Below, in pieces: positions 1 to 9,283 of a stretch of DNA of 64,000 nt. Source of the DNA: Paracoccus albus. Lineage in GTDB: Bacteria; Pseudomonadota; Alphaproteobacteria; Rhodobacterales; Rhodobacteraceae. The notes beneath the pieces were generated by a model, which was not told the origin of the DNA, searched no databases, and saw nothing but the letters and a program-made list of their open reading frames with translations. The position numbers and the translations under genes were made by a program. The DNA lies in contig NZ_CP115775.1 in NCBI RefSeq assembly GCF_027913035.1, forward strand, positions 2,823,501-2,887,500, read 5' to 3'. How positions within the stretch are numbered: the first letter of the stretch is position 1; each line of letters opens with the position of its first letter.

Positions 1-296
1 ATGATCTGGGCAAAGGCGCGGATATGTGCGCGCTCAATTGCAGTGCCGGGTAGCAGCGGCGGTGCGGGATTGGTTTCGTCAAGCCACTCGATCATGGCCA
101 GGGATTGGCTAAGGACGTTTCCATCAACCTCTAGCGCGGGCACCAGCCCTTGCGGGTTCAGGCTGCGGAAATCATCTGACTTTTGCAGCCCTTCGCGCAA
201 GTTCACGAAAACCGTCTCTGGCTGAACGCCCTTCAGGTTGAACGCGATGCGGCAGCGATATGCCGAGGACGAGCGGAAATAACCGTAGAATTTCAT
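1..296 (-). CDS. maiA: Maleylacetoacetate isomerase / zeta-class glutathione S-transferase (partial)
   Basis: Only the first 98 codons are in the window; the 3' end lies beyond position 1. The start is the ATG at 296-294. The product begins MKFYGYFRSSSAYRCRIAFN, which carries the SSxxYR active-site signature of zeta-class GSTs, followed by a thioredoxin-fold region with the glutathione-contact stretch NPQGLVPAL and QSLAMIEWL. Family members isomerise maleylacetoacetate (or maleylpyruvate) to the fumaryl form with glutathione during tyrosine or gentisate breakdown in the cytoplasm. No homogentisate or gentisate genes are seen on this side of the edge, so the exact substrate is inferred. Confidence 0.8.
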   Translation of the reverse strand, partial: MKFYGYFRSSSAYRCRIAFNLKGVQPETVFVNLREGLQKSDDFRSLNPQGLVPALEVDGNVLSQSLAMIEWLDETNPAPPLLPGTAIERAHIRAFAQI

Positions 297-372
297 TGAT
301 CAGACCTTTTTTGACTATGGACCCGATAGCGGCCCAACCAAGATTTACAAACCCTGCGCATCATCCCCGACT

Positions 373-1140
373 TCACTTCGGCGCCATTCGAACGGCATTG
401 TCGAGGCGAATGACCTCTCCATTCAGGACCGGGTTCTCGACGATCTGCTGGACCAGCATCGCGAATTCATCCGGGCGACCCATGCGCGAGGGAAAGGGAA
501 GGCTGGCTTCCAGCGATTTCTTGAAATCGGGGGTCAGACCGGCGGCCATCGCGGTTTCGAACAACCCCGGCGCGATGGTCATCACGCGAATGCCAACCCG
601 CGCCAGTTCCCGCGCCGCTGGCAATGTCATAGAGGCGACACCGCCCTTTGACGCGGCATAGGCCGACTGGCCGATCTGGCCGTCCTGATAGGCGATGGAC
701 GCCGTGTTGATCACGACCCCGCGCCCACCATCAGCATCCAGCGGCTCTTGCGCGGCCATGCCACGCGCCGCGTAGGACATGACGATATAGGTGCCGATCA
801 GGTTGATCTTCACCGTCTTTTCAAACGCATCAATCGGCAGGTCGCCGTCGCGCGGAAGGATGCGCCCAGCGGTCGCCACGCCCGCGCAGTTCACCGCGAT
901 GCGTGGTGCCGCACCCAGCTTTGCTTCTACCTGGGCGAATGCGGCCTCAACGGCGTTTTGATCGGTCACATCCGCGCCCAGGGCCAGCCCGCCGATGTCA
1001 TCCGCCACGGCCTGTGCGGCATCAAGGCTGCGATCCAACACAGCCACCCTTGCGCCGTGCCCCGCCAGCCGCCGCGCCGTCGCTTCGCCCAGGCCGCTTC
1101 CCGCGCCGGTCACTAACGCTATCTGTTTGTCGATCTTCAT
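373..1140 (-). CDS. SDR-family 3-hydroxyacyl-CoA dehydrogenase (HSD17B10-like)
   Basis: A 255-residue classical short-chain dehydrogenase. The NAD-binding motif TGAGSGLG is at about residues 11-18, the NCAG motif at about 85, the catalytic serine in NTASIA near 147 and YAASK near 161. The long insert around DADGGRGVVINTAS and the end GEVIRLDNAVRMAPK resemble type II 3-hydroxyacyl-CoA / 2-methyl-3-hydroxybutyryl-CoA dehydrogenases, which oxidise hydroxyacyl-CoAs in isoleucine or fatty acid breakdown. It is alone on its strand with a 76-bp gap to the maiA-like start, so it may be expressed separately. Family is secure; the substrate is inferred. Confidence 0.78.
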   Translation of the reverse strand: MKIDKQIALVTGAGSGLGEATARRLAGHGARVAVLDRSLDAAQAVADDIGGLALGADVTDQNAVEAAFAQVEAKLGAAPRIAVNCAGVATAGRILPRDGDLPIDAFEKTVKINLIGTYIVMSYAARGMAAQEPLDADGGRGVVINTASIAYQDGQIGQSAYAASKGGVASMTLPAARELARVGIRVMTIAPGLFETAMAAGLTPDFKKSLEASLPFPSRMGRPDEFAMLVQQIVENPVLNGEVIRLDNAVRMAPK

Positions 1141-1349
1141 GAATATCCCCCCAAACGCCGACTGCGTCTTAGCAGCATAGCCAGGACAAGTGCGAGGTCC
1201 ACCAGCGGCGGAGATGGAGGTAAAGACCTGCGCCAGCGTTCCCGTCGGCGAAACACCGCGTTCGACCGGGCAAGATTGACTTCCGGCGGGTGAATGACTT
1301 CGTTCAACGCAAGGCGCCGCATCGGCGCATTCAATGGTTAGGACACATC

Positions 1350-2885
1350 ATGACCACAGGCATACATCACGTCACTGGGATCACCCGCCGTGTGCAGGAC
1401 AATGTGGATTTCTATGCCGGGTTTCTGGGTCTGCGCATTGTGAAGCAGACCGGCGGCTATGAAGATGCCGAACAGCTTCACCTTTTCTACGGCGATAGCT
1501 CTGGCAGCCCGGGCAGCATTGTCAGCTTCCTTGTCTGGGAAGCTGGATCCCCCGGCCGCACCGGCTTGGGTCAGGTCAGCGAAATCGCATTCGCGGTCCC
1601 GCCCCACAGCATCGGCGACTGGCTGCAACGTGCGATGAGCGCTCATATCCCGGTCGAGGGGCCATTGCGCGAATTCGGTGAGACGGTGCTGCGGCTGAAA
1701 GATCCCGACGGCATCATCGTCAAGCTGGTTGGGCTGGATATGCCCGCCGCCTCGGCCCTGCCGGACCCAATCGCGCCGACCCGCATCCGCGCCGTCACGA
1801 TCCTGACCGACAATCCGGAAGAGACGGCGGCATTCACGGCCCGCTTCGGCTATCGCAGTGAAAGGACAGAGGGCAACAGCCACCGGATGCAGTCGGATAC
1901 AGATGCCGTCGATATTCGCGATGCGCGTGGCTACTTCCCCGGCATTCCGGGAACGTCCATCTTCGATCACGTCGCCTTCAGGGCGCCGGATGTGGATGCC
2001 GTGCGCCAGATGCGGCTGGATCTTCGCGATAGCGACGGGCTGACGAATGTCCACGACCGGAAATACTTCCTGTCGCTTTATGTCCGCGAACCCGCCGGAA
2101 CGCTGTTCGAATACGCCACCGATGCGCCCGGCTTTACTGTTGATGAACCCATGGCGCAGCTTGGTCAGACGCTGATGGTACCACCGTCTGAATCGAGCCG
2201 CGCCGCTGATCTGAAAATAATGCTGCCGCAATTCGCCCTTCCTGGCGAGGAAAGGATCCCCATGAGAGACCTGCCCTTCACCCACCGCTTCCACCACCCC
2301 AAAGATCCGGATGGCAGCGTCATCATCCTGCTGCACGGAACCGGGGGCGATGAAACGGACCTGATGCCGCTTGCGGCCAAACTGAACCCCCGCGCGACGT
2401 TGCTTGGCGTGCGCGGCCGCTCGACAGAAGAAGGAATCAACCGCTGGTTCCGCCGCTTTGATGCGGTCACCTATGATCAGGCGGATATTGCGGCCGAATC
2501 TGCCGCTTTCGTGGCCTTTGTCGAAGGTGCCATCAAAGGATACGGGCTTGAGGCATCGAAGCTTACCTTCCTTGGCTACTCCAACGGTGCAAACCTGCTG
2601 GGCGCCGTGATCCAGATTCACCCCGGCACAATCCGGCGTGCCATCCTTCTTCGCGCCGTGCAGGCACTGGAAGCTGCGCCGGAAAGCGCGGCGTCGGATA
2701 CGCAGGTGCTGATGCTCACCGGCACGCGCGACCCGTTCAGCCGTATGGCACCCGCTTTGGAAGATGCTCTGAAGAAAGGCGGGGCCGATCTTGACGCGCG
2801 CCTTATCGAGGCGGGCCACGAACTTGCGCCCGCCGATATCGAAGTCAGCAGGGAATGGCTGGAACGCCTGACGGAAGGTGCCTGA
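1350..2885 (+). CDS. Fused VOC ring-cleaving dioxygenase-like / alpha-beta hydrolase protein
   Basis: A 511-residue two-part protein. Residues about 1-290 form two vicinal-oxygen-chelate domains; it starts MTTGIHHVTGITRRVQDN, typical of the MhqO/LinE-like ring-cleaving dioxygenase family. Residues about 315-511 form a carboxylesterase/phospholipase-type hydrolase with an oxyanion HGTGG motif, nucleophile GYSNG, acid in TGTRDPFS and histidine in EAGHEL. An in-frame ATG exists 60 bp upstream, but homology begins at 1350. In Bacillus subtilis the MhqO and MhqD proteins of the quinone-stress regulon are separate neighbours; here they are one chain. The convergent FMN quinone reductase next door supports a role in handling hydroquinones or quinones, which is inference. 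Confidence 0.8.
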   Translation: MTTGIHHVTGITRRVQDNVDFYAGFLGLRIVKQTGGYEDAEQLHLFYGDSSGSPGSIVSFLVWEAGSPGRTGLGQVSEIAFAVPPHSIGDWLQRAMSAHIPVEGPLREFGETVLRLKDPDGIIVKLVGLDMPAASALPDPIAPTRIRAVTILTDNPEETAAFTARFGYRSERTEGNSHRMQSDTDAVDIRDARGYFPGIPGTSIFDHVAFRAPDVDAVRQMRLDLRDSDGLTNVHDRKYFLSLYVREPAGTLFEYATDAPGFTVDEPMAQLGQTLMVPPSESSRAADLKIMLPQFALPGEERIPMRDLPFTHRFHHPKDPDGSVIILLHGTGGDETDLMPLAAKLNPRATLLGVRGRSTEEGINRWFRRFDAVTYDQADIAAESAAFVAFVEGAIKGYGLEASKLTFLGYSNGANLLGAVIQIHPGTIRRAILLRAVQALEAAPESAASDTQVLMLTGTRDPFSRMAPALEDALKKGGADLDARLIEAGHELAPADIEVSREWLERLTEGA

Positions 2886-2902
2886 GACGCACCGTCGACA
2901 CT

Positions 2903-2934
2903 GCTGCTGGACCGCGAATTCACGGTCCAGCAGC
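2903..2934. terminator. Hairpin between convergent genes
   Basis: A perfect 12-bp inverted repeat (GCTGCTGGACCG at 2903-2914, its complement at 2923-2934) with an 8-nt loop fills the gap between two convergent stop codons at 2885 and 2937. There is no T-tract, so it is a weak intrinsic terminator or an RNA 3'-end stabiliser for both genes. Confidence 0.55.
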
Positions 2935-2936
2935 CG

Positions 2937-3476
2937 CTAAAGCTCTGCTGCGAAATCCTTCACAAATTTCGCCAGGGCATCGCGGGACTTTTCATCCGCA
3001 AGATTACCCTCGTCGTCATAGACGTTGCCTGCGCGCGAAACGAGCATACGTACTTCTGACCACAGCTCTGCCTTCAGGGTCCGCAGCACGGGAAGCCATG
3101 CGTTCTGCGACAGGATCGTGCCGAAACCGCCGGGCGATGCGCCCATCACCGCGACCGGCTTTCCAACGAACATCTTCAGCCCATCGCCGCGTGACATCCA
3201 GTCGATCGAATTCTTGAAAACGCCCGGTATCGAATTGTTGTATTCCGGCGTTGCCAGAAGCAGACCATCAGCCGCCGACAGTTGAGATTGCAAACGCTCG
3301 ACAGCTTCGGGCAGGCCATGAGCCGCCTCTTCGTCGGCATTATACAGGGGCACCTCGCGGATATCGCCGATCTCTATTGTAACGCCTGCGGGCGCCAGTT
3401 CTGCCGCCGCACGAAGCAGGCCGGTATTGAACGAAGCTTTGCGCAGGCTACCGGATAGGCCGAGGATGACTGGCAT
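2937..3476 (-). CDS. NADPH-dependent FMN reductase (quinone reductase type)
   Basis: A 179-residue flavodoxin-fold protein. The FMN phosphate-binding loop GLSGSLRKASFN is at about 6-17 and the family motif TPEYNNSIPGVFKNSIDW at about 79-96. Length and motifs match the NAD(P)H:FMN/quinone reductases of the ChrR/YieF/SsuE superfamily, which carry out two-electron reduction of quinones, chromate or azo dyes in the cytoplasm. It faces the VOC/hydrolase fusion and shares its terminator region. Combined with that neighbour it suggests a small quinone-defence pair. The substrate is not fixed by the sequence. Confidence 0.82.
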   Translation of the reverse strand: MPVILGLSGSLRKASFNTGLLRAAAELAPAGVTIEIGDIREVPLYNADEEAAHGLPEAVERLQSQLSAADGLLLATPEYNNSIPGVFKNSIDWMSRGDGLKMFVGKPVAVMGASPGGFGTILSQNAWLPVLRTLKAELWSEVRMLVSRAGNVYDDEGNLADEKSRDALAKFVKDFAAEL

Positions 3477-3711
3477 AGATGCTCCCTGACAATAGTGACA
3501 TTTGCGCTCACCTTATCGCAGTTTTGGTTAACCGCAATCCGCCAGCTATGCCCAGAGTTTCAGGTCTCGCAGTCGAGGACAGATACATCGCCCGCCAACA
3601 CTATGAATAATCATAAGTTAACTTCCACTTGCCTGATGGACGTGAAACTCTCAATCTGAGCTTGCACTCAAAGCATCGACAAATTCCCACCCAAAAGGCA
3701 GGAGCCACGCG

Positions 3712-4413
3712 ATGAACGAACCCCCTGGATTTCCCAGCCGTCGTAGTTTCCTTAAAGCCTCAGCCGCAACTGTTGCCTTTTCTGGCATCGCGGCGACGGC
3801 ACAGGCTCAAACGGCAGAGCCACCGCCACCGCTTGAAGATTACGAACCAGAGTATTTCACCGCCGAGGAATGGGCATTCATTCTGGCCGCGACCGCCAGG
3901 CTGATCCCGTCAGACGGCGAGGGTCCCGGCGCGATTGAGGCGCGCGTGCCTGTCTTTATCGACCGTCAGATGGTGGGCGATTACGGCTCTGCCGATGACT
4001 GGTATATGGAAGGTCCGCATGACGCGGCGGCCGATCCATTGCTGGGTTGGCAATCGCCCCTTCCGCCCGCGCAGGTCTATCGCGAAGGCATCGCCGCATT
4101 TGATGCGTGGTGCGAAAGCGAGCATGGCGGGATTTTCACCGAACTTGCGCCAGATGCACAGGACGCGGCACTGACCTCGCTTCAGAAAGGCGACGTTGGC
4201 CTTCAGCCGGAGATCCGGGATTTCTTCACCATCCTGCTGCAGAACACGAAGGAAGGCTATTTCGCCGATCCGATGTATGGCGGAAACCACGGGATGCAAT
4301 CATGGGTCTATATCGGTTTCCCCGGTGCGCGGGCGAGCTTCCGCGAATGGGCCGGCAGACATGATACACCCTACCCGCTGGGACCTGTATCCATTTCCGG
4401 GGAAAGGGCCTGA
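3712..4413 (+). CDS. Gluconate 2-dehydrogenase subunit 3 family protein (Tat-exported)
   Basis: A 233-residue protein starting with a twin-arginine signal: SRRSFLKASAATVAF at about residues 9-23 and a likely signal-peptidase site after AQA. The mature part (EDYEPEYFTAEEWAFILAAT, then GGNHGMQSWVYIGFPG) matches the small subunit of the membrane-bound gluconate 2-dehydrogenase group. This subunit probably escorts the flavoprotein through Tat, because the flavoprotein has no signal of its own. A GGAG sequence lies 8-12 nt before the ATG. The next gene starts 2 bp after this stop, so the three genes form one operon. Confidence 0.87.
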   Translation: MNEPPGFPSRRSFLKASAATVAFSGIAATAQAQTAEPPPPLEDYEPEYFTAEEWAFILAATARLIPSDGEGPGAIEARVPVFIDRQMVGDYGSADDWYMEGPHDAAADPLLGWQSPLPPAQVYREGIAAFDAWCESEHGGIFTELAPDAQDAALTSLQKGDVGLQPEIRDFFTILLQNTKEGYFADPMYGGNHGMQSWVYIGFPGARASFREWAGRHDTPYPLGPVSISGERA

Positions 4414-4415
4414 GC

Positions 4416-6185
4416 ATGGCACGCGAGGAAAAGAAGAAAGACGTCGTCATCGTCGGGCTTGGCTGGACCGGTTCGATCATCGGGATGGAGCTTGCGCAGG
4501 AAGGGCTGGAGATTGTCGCCCTTGAGCGCGGCGAGGATCGCGAAACGGTCCCGGATTTCAAATATCCCAATATGATTGATGAGCTGCGCTATGGCGTGCG
4601 CGTCAAGCTGATGCAGCCGCCCGCGCTTCAGACCCTGACCGTGCGCCGCAGCGCGGCGGAAACGGCTTTGCCATACCGCGTCCTTGGGTCATTCCTGCCG
4701 GGTCGCGGGGTCGGCGGTGCCGGCACGCATTGGAATGGGCTGAACTGGCGGCCCATGCCGGAAGAGATGGGCCTGCGCAGCTATGTCACCGAGAACTGGG
4801 GCGAAGAGATCATCCCCGACGATATGCTGCTGGGTGACTATCCCGTAACCTATGACGAGCTGGAGCCGTTTTTCGACCGTTTCGAGCGCGTGGCGGGTAT
4901 CTCTGGTCAGGCAGGCAATATCAACGGCAGAATCGTGGCTGGCGGCAACCCGTTCGAGGGCTGGCGTTCGCGCGACTATCCGATGCCGCCCATGCCGCCG
5001 ACCTATGACAGCACCAAGTTTGCCGATGCCGCGCAGGCAATGGGCTATCATCCGTTCCCGGCCCCTGCCGGGATTGCATCGACCGCTTATGTCAATGAGT
5101 ACGGGATGCAGATGGGGCCGTGCAATTTCTGCGGCTTCTGCGAGCGTTTCGGCTGCTATCAATATTCCAAATCCTCACCGCAGACAGCGATCCTTGATGC
5201 GCTGAAGCGAAAGCCCAATTTCAGCTATCGCACCCATGCAGAGGTCCTGCGGGTCGAACTGGCAGAGGACGGCAAGACCGCGACAGGCGTGACCTACTAC
5301 GACGAATCGGCGCAGGAAGAGGTGTTCCAGCCCGCCGATATCGTGGTGCTTGCCTCTTATCAGCTGAACAACGTCCACCTCATGCTGCTGTCGGGGATTG
5401 GTCAGCCATATGATCCCGCGACGGGCGAAGGCGTCACCGGTAAAAGCTATGCCTATCAGATGAATGGCGGGATCTCGATGTTCTTCAAAGAGGACATCTT
5501 CAACCCCTTCGTCGGCCACGGATCGAACGGTCAGGTGATCGACGACTTTGCCATCAACCAGATCGATTTCGGCGCCGAAGGGTTTATCGGCGGGTCATAC
5601 TGGCGGTCGGGCACGTTCAATGGACAGCCGATCCGGTCCATGTCGCTGCCGGCGGGCACACCGTCTTGGGGACCCGACTGGAAGGCCGCGATCAAGGAGT
5701 GGTACGGACACGCCATGTCCATCGGCTCTCACGGGTCGCATATGGCCTACAAGACCAATCACCTTGATCTCGACCCGACTTACAGGGACCGCCACGGCAG
5801 GCCGCTGATGCGCATGACCTTCAACTGGAACCCGAACGATTTGCGGATGAACCAGTTCATGAAGTCAAAGATGGAGCCGCTGGCCGAATCCATGACGCCG
5901 GATGTGATGCAGTCCGGCTTCAAGGATATCGGTGCGCAATATGATGTCCGGCCCTATCAGACCACGCATAACACCGGTGGTCACATCATGTCGGAAAGCC
6001 CGGCAGAGGGCGTCGTCAACCGCTATTCGCAGGTCTGGGGACAGCACAACATCTTCGCCACGGGCGCGGGCAACTTCGTCCAGAACACGCAGTATAACCC
6101 GACCGGACTGGTTGGCGGGCTGGCCTATTGGACAGCTGACGCCATCCGCTCGCAATATCTGTCCAACCCGCGGCCATTGGTCTGA
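4416..6185 (+). CDS. GMC-family flavoprotein dehydrogenase subunit (gluconate 2-dehydrogenase type)
   Basis: A 589-residue GMC oxidoreductase. The FAD dinucleotide fold VIVGLGWTGSIIGMELA is at about 10-26, a second FAD contact GRGVGGAGTHWNGLNWR at about 94-110, a cysteine-rich patch CNFCGFCERFGC near 236-247, and the GMC C-terminal TGAGNFVQNTQYNPTG near 548. Members oxidise sugars, aldonates or polyols in the periplasm. It lies between the Tat-signal small subunit and the cytochrome c, the standard three-subunit layout, so electrons should pass FAD to heme c to the quinone pool. The sugar substrate is not readable (gluconate, 2-ketogluconate, sorbitol or fructose types are alike). Confidence 0.87.
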   Translation: MAREEKKKDVVIVGLGWTGSIIGMELAQEGLEIVALERGEDRETVPDFKYPNMIDELRYGVRVKLMQPPALQTLTVRRSAAETALPYRVLGSFLPGRGVGGAGTHWNGLNWRPMPEEMGLRSYVTENWGEEIIPDDMLLGDYPVTYDELEPFFDRFERVAGISGQAGNINGRIVAGGNPFEGWRSRDYPMPPMPPTYDSTKFADAAQAMGYHPFPAPAGIASTAYVNEYGMQMGPCNFCGFCERFGCYQYSKSSPQTAILDALKRKPNFSYRTHAEVLRVELAEDGKTATGVTYYDESAQEEVFQPADIVVLASYQLNNVHLMLLSGIGQPYDPATGEGVTGKSYAYQMNGGISMFFKEDIFNPFVGHGSNGQVIDDFAINQIDFGAEGFIGGSYWRSGTFNGQPIRSMSLPAGTPSWGPDWKAAIKEWYGHAMSIGSHGSHMAYKTNHLDLDPTYRDRHGRPLMRMTFNWNPNDLRMNQFMKSKMEPLAESMTPDVMQSGFKDIGAQYDVRPYQTTHNTGGHIMSESPAEGVVNRYSQVWGQHNIFATGAGNFVQNTQYNPTGLVGGLAYWTADAIRSQYLSNPRPLV

Positions 6186-6200
6186 GGAGGAGGGAATATC

Positions 6201-7574
6201 ATGATTAACCTGCTTCGCTTTCTGGCTGCGCTTGTCCTGATCGGCCTTGTCCTGCTGGTGGCATTCATCTTCTTGCCGGTCCGCACGACGCCACCAACGG
6301 CAGAACTTCCCGATGACTGGACCCCGGCAGAGGGTCAGGGGGAATATGCAATGTATGCCGCAGACTGCATGGCCTGCCACACGGCAGAGGACGGCGAACC
6401 CTTTGCCGGTGGTCTGGCCGTCGCAAGCCCGCTTGGCACGATCTGGTCTACGAATATCACGCCGGACAAGGAAACCGGGATAGGGAACTACACGCTCGAT
6501 CAGTTTCGGGCGGCGCTCTATGACGGTATCGCGGCGGATGGCACGCATCTTTACCCGGCAATGCCTTACGAAAACTACCGTAAGCTGACCGAGGAGGACG
6601 TTCGGGCGCTGTATCATTACTTCATGAATGAGGTTGAGCCGGTCTCGAACGAAGTGCAGACCACCTCGCTTGATTTTCCGTTCAATCAGCGTTGGGGCAT
6701 CCGGGCGTGGAACTGGCTGGCATTGCGCGGAGATGCGGGCTTCACACCTGCCGGCGCGTCGGAGATTCAGGATCGCGGTCAGTATCTGATCGAAGGACCG
6801 GGCCACTGTGCCGCTTGTCACAGCCCCCGAGACCGTTTCATGACGCAGAAAGGCACGTCACTTGGGGAAGAGGGTTTCCTGACCGGCGGTGTCGTCGGCG
6901 GCTGGGACGCGCCCGCCCTTCTGGGTGAGGGCTCTGTCTCCGAATACTGGGATATCGACCAGATCGCACAGTATCTGGCGACGGGACGAAACGTCCATGA
7001 TACCGCGAATGGAGAGATGGCCCTGGTCGTCCGCGATTCGCTCCAGCACCTGACGGACGAAGACAACATTGCGATGGCCGCCTTCCTGAAAGGTTCCGAT
7101 GGGGCAGAGGTGACATTGCCTGAAACGCTGATGCCGGAAGGGACGCAATCACTGCCCGCGGCTGAGGCGGATGAAGCAGGTCAGGAAACCGCTGCGATGC
7201 TGACAGAGGCATCACCCGATATGCCACTTGGTGCGCGGCTGTATCTGGACAATTGCAGCGGCTGCCACTTTGTCACCGGCAAGGGTGCGCCGGGGATATT
7301 CCCGGAACTGGCTGGAAGCGCTCTGACCAATGGCAGCGAAGTTTCGCCGCTTGTTTCGATCATCCTGAACGGAACGTCCGGGCCTTCGACCACATTGCGT
7401 CCCATGCGGCTGGTCATGCAGGGCTATGCCGACAGGCTCTCCGATGAAGAAGTGGCAGAGCTTGCCACCTTTGTACGCTCCGCGTGGGGCAACGAGGGTT
7501 CTGCCGTAACGGCGGATCAGGTCAGCGCGCTGCGTTCTGACGCCGGGCATGGTGAGGCTGCGCAGGCGCAATAG
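6201..7574 (+). CDS. Triheme cytochrome c subunit of the periplasmic dehydrogenase
   Basis: A 457-residue protein with an N-terminal hydrophobic anchor (LLRFLAALVLIGLVLLVAFIF, about 4-24) and three CxxCH heme sites: CMACH near 56, CAACH near 205 and CSGCH near 352. This three-heme layout is that of the cytochrome c subunit of gluconate, sorbitol and alcohol dehydrogenases. It anchors the complex on the outer face of the inner membrane and delivers electrons to ubiquinone. A GGAGGAGG ribosome-binding sequence precedes the ATG and the gap to the flavoprotein gene is 15 bp. Confidence 0.88.
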   Translation: MINLLRFLAALVLIGLVLLVAFIFLPVRTTPPTAELPDDWTPAEGQGEYAMYAADCMACHTAEDGEPFAGGLAVASPLGTIWSTNITPDKETGIGNYTLDQFRAALYDGIAADGTHLYPAMPYENYRKLTEEDVRALYHYFMNEVEPVSNEVQTTSLDFPFNQRWGIRAWNWLALRGDAGFTPAGASEIQDRGQYLIEGPGHCAACHSPRDRFMTQKGTSLGEEGFLTGGVVGGWDAPALLGEGSVSEYWDIDQIAQYLATGRNVHDTANGEMALVVRDSLQHLTDEDNIAMAAFLKGSDGAEVTLPETLMPEGTQSLPAAEADEAGQETAAMLTEASPDMPLGARLYLDNCSGCHFVTGKGAPGIFPELAGSALTNGSEVSPLVSIILNGTSGPSTTLRPMRLVMQGYADRLSDEEVAELATFVRSAWGNEGSAVTADQVSALRSDAGHGEAAQAQ

Positions 7575-7600
7575 AGGACGCCAGAAACGCGAATGAAAAC

Positions 7601-7631
7601 GGGGCGGCGGTTAATTCCACCGCCCCCTTTT
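7601..7631 (+). terminator. Rho-independent terminator of the dehydrogenase operon
   Basis: GGGGCGGCGG at 7601-7610 pairs with CCACCGCCCC at 7617-7626 (one mismatch, 6-nt loop) and is followed by C-TTTT. It lies 26 bp after the cytochrome stop and before the end of the convergent aldehyde dehydrogenase gene. Confidence 0.8.
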
Positions 7632-7648
7632 CATAACAGCGCCTGCTT

Positions 7649-9109
7649 TCAGCCGTGCTGCGCTGTAACGGTTTTCAAACGCGAAAAGCCATACAGCGCC
7701 TCGAACCCTTTTTCGCGACCGTGGCCAGACTTGCCGACTCCGCCGAAAGGCAGTTCGACGCCCCCGCCCGCACCATAGTTGTTGATGAACACCTGACCGA
7801 CATTCAGCCTTCGCGCCATACGCATCTGTCGAGCGCCGTCGCGCGTCCAGACCCCGGCGACAAGGCCGTAATCTGTGCCATTGGCGATCCGGATCGCCTC
7901 GGCCTCATCGTCGAACGGGATCAGGACCTGAACCGGGCCGAAGACCTCCTCCTGTGCAAGGCGATGATCCGGTGGAACATCGGCAAACAGGATCGGCGCG
8001 ACATAATGCCCAGCGGCAGGTGCACGATCCGCGATGACCCCTTCCGCCGCGACAGTAAGTTCGCTTTTGCCAAGGACAATGTAGTCGCTCACGATCTTCT
8101 TCTGCTTGGCAGAAACCAGCGGCCCAAGATCAAGATTTTCCGCCGCTGGTCCGACACGCAGCCCCGCATAAACCTCTGCCATTCGGCGGCGAACCTCATC
8201 ATAGATGCCCCGCTGAACCAGAACGCGCGACGCGGCAGAGCAGGTTTGTCCGGCGCCCTGAATACACGCGCCCACCAATGTCGGCAGGGCTGCTTCAAGG
8301 TCGACATCGTCAAACACGATATGCGGGCTTTTCCCGCCGAGTTCCAATGTGACGGGAACGACGTTCCGCGCCGCGGCCTCTTGTATGTGCTGTCCGGTCA
8401 GGACCGATCCGGTGAAAGAGACATGATCGACACCCGGATGGGTCGACAGTGCCCGGCCAACATCGGCCCCGTATCCCGTCACCACATTCAGCGCCCCGGC
8501 CGGCAGACCAGCCTCTGCCGCCAGTGCCGCGAATGCCAGCGATGAAAGCGAGGCATCCTCTGCCGGTTTCAGCACACAGGCATTGCCCATCGCAAGTGCC
8601 GCCCCGACAGAGCGCCCAAGGATCTGCATCGGATAGTTCCACGGAATGATATGCGCCGTCACACCATGCGGTTCGCGCAGTGTATAGACGGTGAAACCTT
8701 CCTGATAAGGAATGGTCGTGCCATGCAGTTTATCCGCCGCCCCGCCGTAGAACTCCAGATAGCGGGCAAGCGCGACTGAATCGTTACGGGCCTGTTTCAT
8801 CGGTTTGCCGACATCGGTCGATTCCAGAAATGCCAGCTCTTCCGCGCGCTCTTTTACCAATTGCGCGAGGCGGGTCAGCAGGCGACCCCGCTCGACCGCG
8901 GGGGTGCGGCCCCAATCCCCTTCAAGGGCCAGCTGCGCGGCTGCGACGGCCTTGTCGACATCATCCGCCGATGCCTGTCCGATTTCACCGACCACTTCAC
9001 CGGTCGAGGGGTCCTCGACCGCAATCGTCGCGGCATTGCCGGGGTCTTGCCACGCACCGCCGATAAAGATTTTCTTGGGGTCAAACCACAGCGTTTGCTG
9101 GATATTCAT
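7649..9109 (-). CDS. NAD(P)-dependent aldehyde dehydrogenase
   Basis: A 486-residue aldehyde dehydrogenase of full family length. The oxyanion asparagine is in PWNYP (about 156-160), the general base Glu256 in LELGGK and the nucleophile Cys290 in GQTCSAA. The start at 9109 is chosen over an upstream in-frame ATG at 9145 because GGAGGAAA (9114-9121 on the plus strand as its complement) sits at ideal spacing and homology begins there. It oxidises an aldehyde to an acid in the cytoplasm. It is divergent from a TRAP permease pair, so the intergenic 9110-9283 may hold shared control. The substrate is unknown. Confidence 0.88.
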   Translation of the reverse strand: MNIQQTLWFDPKKIFIGGAWQDPGNAATIAVEDPSTGEVVGEIGQASADDVDKAVAAAQLALEGDWGRTPAVERGRLLTRLAQLVKERAEELAFLESTDVGKPMKQARNDSVALARYLEFYGGAADKLHGTTIPYQEGFTVYTLREPHGVTAHIIPWNYPMQILGRSVGAALAMGNACVLKPAEDASLSSLAFAALAAEAGLPAGALNVVTGYGADVGRALSTHPGVDHVSFTGSVLTGQHIQEAAARNVVPVTLELGGKSPHIVFDDVDLEAALPTLVGACIQGAGQTCSAASRVLVQRGIYDEVRRRMAEVYAGLRVGPAAENLDLGPLVSAKQKKIVSDYIVLGKSELTVAAEGVIADRAPAAGHYVAPILFADVPPDHRLAQEEVFGPVQVLIPFDDEAEAIRIANGTDYGLVAGVWTRDGARQMRMARRLNVGQVFINNYGAGGGVELPFGGVGKSGHGREKGFEALYGFSRLKTVTAQHG

Positions 9110-9283
9110 CAGGTTTCCTCCATCCGCGGATGCCCTTTGCCGCACGCATCGGGATATCTTACCAGGAAAACATTGCCCATACCCGACACCGAAGCGGTCG
9201 ACAAATTCGGTTGTTGTTGAGAATACTGTGCCAGCACCTGTGTCGTCTGAACATGGCTGGCCCAGGTCCGTAAGGGGGGCTGA
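9110..9283. promoter_or_regulatory. Divergent intergenic region
   Basis: This 174-bp gap separates the start of the aldehyde dehydrogenase from the start of the TRAP permease pair, so promoters for both directions must lie here or just inside the genes. No clear -35/-10 pair or strong palindrome could be picked out by eye. Confidence 0.35.

Noticed and set aside
1338..2819. 493-codon open frame on the minus strand
   Set aside because: Antisense to the VOC/hydrolase fusion, whose motifs in the sense frame are unambiguous.
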